A stretch of DNA of 64,000 bases. Origin: Arthrobacter globiformis. Lineage in GTDB: Bacteria; Actinomycetota; Actinomycetes; Actinomycetales; Micrococcaceae. Every line of letters starts with the position of its first letter. Positions within the stretch are counted from its first letter, which is position 1. The stretch lies in assembly GCF_003261175.1 (NCBI RefSeq), contig NZ_QLNP01000063.1, positions 62,001 to 126,000 on the forward strand, given 5' to 3'. Both the position numbers and the translations under genes were made by a program. A model generated the notes under the pieces. It was not told the origin of the DNA, made no database searches, and saw nothing but the letters and a program-made list of their open reading frames with translations. This document shows positions 61,441 to 64,000 of the stretch, piece by piece.

Positions 61441-61967
61441 TCATCCACAGGTTTTCCACAGGGCAGCACTGATGGCCCGGAGTCCGGCTGTCCGCTGGCT
61501 CCGGCCTTCAGTCCGAAAGGGAAAACTCACCCGAATGGGGTGTCTCCGCTACGTTAGCGCCCGCCTGCCCACTCACAAAGCCCGGGGTTTCGCACCTCTG
61601 TGGATAACGTGTGCACAAGATGCCGCTGCTTGTGCACAGCCTGTGGGGGAAGCTGTGGATAGAAATTTTCTTTTCGGCATATATGCAGTCTGACCTGCTG
61701 AAACGTTCGGATTCTCCTGTGGATGAATTAAACTTTTCTGCAAACCTTCATCCACAGCCTTAGGCGTCCGCTGGGGATACCGGCCGGTAATCCCAGCGTC
61801 AAAGGGTGTTTTCGGCCCCTACATTCCCCCTCTGTGATATGGGTCACCGGCATATCTCCCGGCCCGCCCCCGCGTGCCATGCCGCACGGACGGATCATGC
61901 CGTCGGGGTCGTGACCGGCATCACGGGAGGAACGCACCATGCGTAGCCGGGCATATGCTGTGGATAA
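61441..61967. other. Cluster of DnaA-box-like sequences with AT-rich patches
   Basis: The 715-base non-coding gap upstream of dnaB holds at least seven sequences matching or nearly matching TTATCCACA: TCATCCACA (61441), TTTTCCACA (61452), TGTGGATAA (61599, exact on the minus strand), TGTGGATAG (61654), TGTGGATGA (61718), TCATCCACA (61748) and TGTGGATAA (61959, exact). Weaker TGTGCACAG and TGTGGGGGA lie at 61631 and 61642. Two AT-rich patches (61661-61687 and 61723-61742) lie among them. No convincing gene is present. It looks like a DnaA-binding region: oriC-like, regulatory or titrating. Confidence 0.75.
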
Positions 61968-61993
61968 CGAGGATGTGGCGTTAAGCTCTAGGT

Positions 61994-62401
61994 ATGGGCG
62001 ACGTTCTGACGGTCTTGATTCCTGCCCTTATCCTCGCCGCAGCCCTCTGGGCTCTCGCGACGGCACTGAAGCCGCGTGATGGGGGCATGTCCGACGCGGA
62101 CCGCTACCAGCTGGATCTGGCAAGGCGTTCCCAGGCCCACTATGCAGCCCAGGTTCAGGCGGCCATGGCAGCCCGGGCACGCTTGGAGGCTGCGGCCCTG
62201 CCGAGCCAGAACCGGCAACAGCAGATCCAGCAGCATGACCAGCGCCAGACACTTGCGACCGGGACCACGCTCAACCCGCAGCTGGCGCTGCAGCTGCAGA
62301 CTTTGGTGCGCAACGGGCAGAAGGTCCAGGCCATCCGGCTTCTGCGCCAGGCCACCCACTCCAACCTTTTGACCGCCAAGCAATATGTAGATCGGCTGTA
62401 A
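61994..62401 (+). CDS. Membrane-anchored protein with L7/L12-CTD-like segment
   Basis: A 135-residue protein with one N-terminal TM helix (VLTVLIPALILAAALWALAT), a Gln/Ala-rich helical middle, and a C-terminal segment NGQKVQAIRLLRQATHSNLLTAKQYVDRL. That segment resembles the C-terminal domain of ribosomal protein L7/L12 (KIxVIKxVRExTGLGLKEAKxLV). No clear RBS precedes the ATG. It is followed two bases later by a related gene. The function of such membrane L7/L12-like proteins is unknown. Confidence 0.7.
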   Translation: MGDVLTVLIPALILAAALWALATALKPRDGGMSDADRYQLDLARRSQAHYAAQVQAAMAARARLEAAALPSQNRQQQIQQHDQRQTLATGTTLNPQLALQLQTLVRNGQKVQAIRLLRQATHSNLLTAKQYVDRL

Positions 62402-62403
62402 CC

Positions 62404-62970
62404 ATGGAATCGCTCCTGATCCCCTTCCTGATCCTCGTGGCCGTTGCTGTGGCCGTGGCCCTCACGGCACGTGCGTTGGGCCACCGCCGGCGAACGGTCA
62501 GGGAGCCGGCCAAACCCCCCGTGGAGTCCGCAGAGCTGGCAAGGGAAGCGGCAGCCAAGCTGTCCGAGGATGAACACCGGCGGCTGTACGCGCTCATCGC
62601 CCAGGGCCAGGCCATGGCCGCGATCAAGCTGTACTACGAGGTGTCAGGGCAGGGCTTGCGCGCATCACGGGACGCGGTGGCCGCGCTGGCAGCCCACCCG
62701 CAGCCTTTCCAGCCACCGGCCCAGGAGACCAGTGAACCCGAGGACGACGACGAGCCACCGCAGCGGTTCCCGTACCGCTACCGGGCCATAGCCAGCAAAG
62801 GCGATGTCACCCGGGAGGTCAGCAGCAACATGCTCAATGACGAGATCTACGGCCGCATCCGCACCCTCGCCAAGAGCGGCAATATCGAAGCAGCTGCCAA
62901 CGCGCTGATCCGGCACTCGGACATCACGCTGAAACAGGCGCGCGAGTTCATCGCCCTGCTGGACGACTAA
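62404..62970 (+). CDS. Membrane-anchored protein with repeated L7/L12-CTD-like helices
   Basis: A 188-residue relative of the preceding protein: an N-terminal TM helix (LLIPFLILVAVAVAVALTA), then a segment IAQGQAMAAIKLYYEVSGQGLRASRDAV and a second segment SGNIEAAANALIRHSDITLKQAREFI, both like the L7/L12 C-terminal helix hairpin. An acidic linker (SEPEDDDEPP) separates them. Paralogy with the previous gene, by tandem duplication, is likely. Confidence 0.7.
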   Translation: MESLLIPFLILVAVAVAVALTARALGHRRRTVREPAKPPVESAELAREAAAKLSEDEHRRLYALIAQGQAMAAIKLYYEVSGQGLRASRDAVAALAAHPQPFQPPAQETSEPEDDDEPPQRFPYRYRAIASKGDVTREVSSNMLNDEIYGRIRTLAKSGNIEAAANALIRHSDITLKQAREFIALLDD

Positions 62971-62998
62971 CTACCCCGGCTGCCGGGCCCGGCGTCAC

Positions 62999-63361
62999 TC
63001 AGAAGTCGAACAGGTCCCCCAGCCAGCCTTCCTTCTTCTTGTGGCGGCGGCGGTCATAGTCACGGTCATATCCCTTGCCGTAGTTCCGGTCGTCATAGCG
63101 CGGCTGGTCCCGCCGCGGCTCTTCACGCCGTGGTTCAAAGTTCCGGTACAGCGGCGGAGGTGCCATGCCAGGCGCAGGTGACGCGGGTGCAGGGGGAACC
63201 GGCGCCGCAGATGCCGCCGGCGCCCCGGCGTTGACGCGGTCGATGATTTTGTCCAGCTCGCCGCGGTCCAGCCACACACCCCGGCACTGCGGGCAGTAGT
63301 CGATTTCCACACCGCTGCGTTCGCTCATGACCAGGTCTGAAGAATCAATGGGACATTTCAT
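62999..63361 (-). CDS. zf-TFIIB-type zinc ribbon protein
   Basis: A 120-residue protein with an N-terminal zinc ribbon of the TFIIB type (MKCPIDSSDL and IDYCPQCRGVWLDRGELDKII). A Pro/Ala linker and an Arg/Tyr/Asp-rich tail (RDYDRRRHKKKEGWLGDLFDF) follow. The second ligand of the first knuckle is Asp, as often seen. Function unknown; the Arg-rich tail suggests nucleic-acid or membrane contact. Confidence 0.82.
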   Translation of the reverse strand: MKCPIDSSDLVMSERSGVEIDYCPQCRGVWLDRGELDKIIDRVNAGAPAASAAPVPPAPASPAPGMAPPPLYRNFEPRREEPRRDQPRYDDRNYGKGYDRDYDRRRHKKKEGWLGDLFDF

Positions 63362-63398
63362 GCCCGGCTCAACGAGCGGGTGCTGCGATTAGTTCGCG

Positions 63399-64000
63399 TT
63401 ACCGCCCGCCTGAGATCCCGGCCAGCAGCTCTTCAAAGGGCAGTGACTCTGGCAGGGCGGGTTTGCGGCCCGGCTGCTCCCCTTCCAGGAGGCGGCTGAA
63501 CTCCGCCGCCGCCCGTTCGATCCGCACCGAAAGGGGGGTTCCGGCGTCGTCCGCGTTACCCCAGTCCTGGGGACCGGCGAAGACGGCCGTGGCGGCGGTC
63601 CGCGTGCGGAGGTAGCTGAAGAGCGGGCGCATGGCGTGGTCGAGCACCATCTGGTGGCGGTCCGTTCCGCCGGTTGCCCCCAGGAGGGCCGCTTTGCCGT
63701 CCAGTGACTTGGGGTCGAGGACGTCAATGAAGGACTTGAACAGCCCGCTATAGGACGCACTGAACACCGGTGAGACCGCAATGATGCCGTCGGAGGCCTC
63801 GACGCCGGCGATCACCTCTGCCAGCCGGGGCGGGGCAAAACCCGTGACGAAGTTGTTGGCGATGTCCACGGCCAGATCGCGGAGCTCCACGACGTCGGTG
63901 GTCACCCCGTAGCCGGCGGCAGCCAGCTCCCGGGTGGCGGCGGCGGCCAGCTGGTCGGCCAGAAGACGGGTCGACGACGGAACTCCCAGTCCGGCGGACA
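63399..64000 (-). CDS. NAD(P)H-dependent FMN reductase, partial
   Basis: The frame is open from the right window edge to the stop at 63399 (about 200 codons); only the extreme N-terminus is missing. It starts in SAGLGVPSSTRLLADQL, the phosphate-binding loop of flavodoxin-like FMN reductases, and has the SPVFSASYSGLFKSFIDVL dimer/flavin segment. It is close to the CE1759/SsuE-like group that supplies reduced FMN to monooxygenases. GTG 63905 is an internal codon, not the start. Confidence 0.87.
   Translation of the reverse strand, partial: SAGLGVPSSTRLLADQLAAAATRELAAAGYGVTTDVVELRDLAVDIANNFVTGFAPPRLAEVIAGVEASDGIIAVSPVFSASYSGLFKSFIDVLDPKSLDGKAALLGATGGTDRHQMVLDHAMRPLFSYLRTRTAATAVFAGPQDWGNADDAGTPLSVRIERAAAEFSRLLEGEQPGRKPALPESLPFEELLAGISGGR

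Noticed and set aside
61472-61693. 73-codon plus-strand frame in the DnaA-box gap
   Set aside because: No RBS, no recognisable sequence, and it runs through DnaA boxes and AT-rich DNA; chance frame. The minus frames at 61573-61940 were rejected for the same reason.
61441-61967. Main chromosomal origin oriC
   Set aside because: No dnaA, dnaN, rpmH or gyrB gene is present; the cluster is reported as DnaA-binding only.
1-64000. CRISPR arrays, tRNA/rRNA genes, prophage or IS elements
   Set aside because: No direct-repeat/spacer series, no cloverleaf with a CCA-type end, and no transposase, integrase or phage structural frames were recognised.

Overview
The window is high-GC DNA of actinobacterial character. 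This rests on non-ATG starts, many overlapping stop/start junctions, a c-di-AMP riboswitch in front of a LysM-NlpC/P60 protein, an actinobacterial SOS box, a lysE/lysG pair, WXG100 and CGNR proteins, and a three-gene pnt operon. The gene set best fits a soil Micrococcaceae member (Arthrobacter/Pseudarthrobacter type). That is an inference from content, not from a search. It looks like ordinary chromosome: no rRNA, tRNA, CRISPR array, insertion sequence or prophage was seen.

Layout. 1-2.6 kb: a secreted propeller-like protein cut by the window edge, an ACT-domain membrane protein and an aldo/keto reductase. 2.7-11.05 kb: a catabolic island with two MFS transporters of different families, an amidase, a GntR regulator, a hydantoin-racemase-like protein, a hydantoinase-type amidohydrolase and an arylmalonate-decarboxylase/maleate-isomerase-like protein. 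Both transporter promoters carry the same palindrome (core TTGGGATCCCAA). 11-19.4 kb: lipid kinase, MFS exporter, DapA-like aldolase, divergent MocR regulator with no canonical start codon, lysE/lysG, and an NCS1 permease with an NTF2-like protein. 19.6-24 kb: LysM-NlpC/P60 protein under a c-di-AMP riboswitch, then pntAA-pntAB-pntB. 24-37.3 kb: a complete quinate/shikimate-to-protocatechuate-to-beta-ketoadipate regulon (permease, two IclR regulators, shikimate-dehydrogenase-like protein, 3-dehydroshikimate dehydratase, pcaHGBDCFIJ).

37.4-48.3 kb: ATP-dependent DNA ligase, flavin oxidoreductase, two GH13 enzymes, a BNR-repeat protein paired with a MoaD/ThiS-like protein, SOS-controlled umuDC and a universal stress protein. 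48.4-51.5 kb: csoR-copZ-copA copper resistance. 51.5-59.9 kb: small conserved proteins, EamA/CGNR divergent pair, MATE exporter, DoxX, an AztD-like zinc chaperone under a Zur-like box, and a double-hotdog thioesterase. 59.9-64 kb: dnaB, followed by a 715-base non-coding stretch with a dense cluster of DnaA-box-like sequences, two membrane-anchored proteins with L7/L12-CTD-like segments, a zf-TFIIB protein and an FMN reductase cut by the right edge.

How parts work together. The 24-37 kb block converts imported quinate/shikimate to protocatechuate and on to succinyl-CoA and acetyl-CoA; almost every junction overlaps, so it should be made as one polycistron. The 2.7-11 kb island is the least conventional part. 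It resembles a hydantoin-utilisation locus, but its racemase homologue lacks both expected catalytic cysteines and a second racemase-fold protein carries the Gly/Cys pattern of arylmalonate decarboxylase, so the substrate is probably not an ordinary hydantoin.
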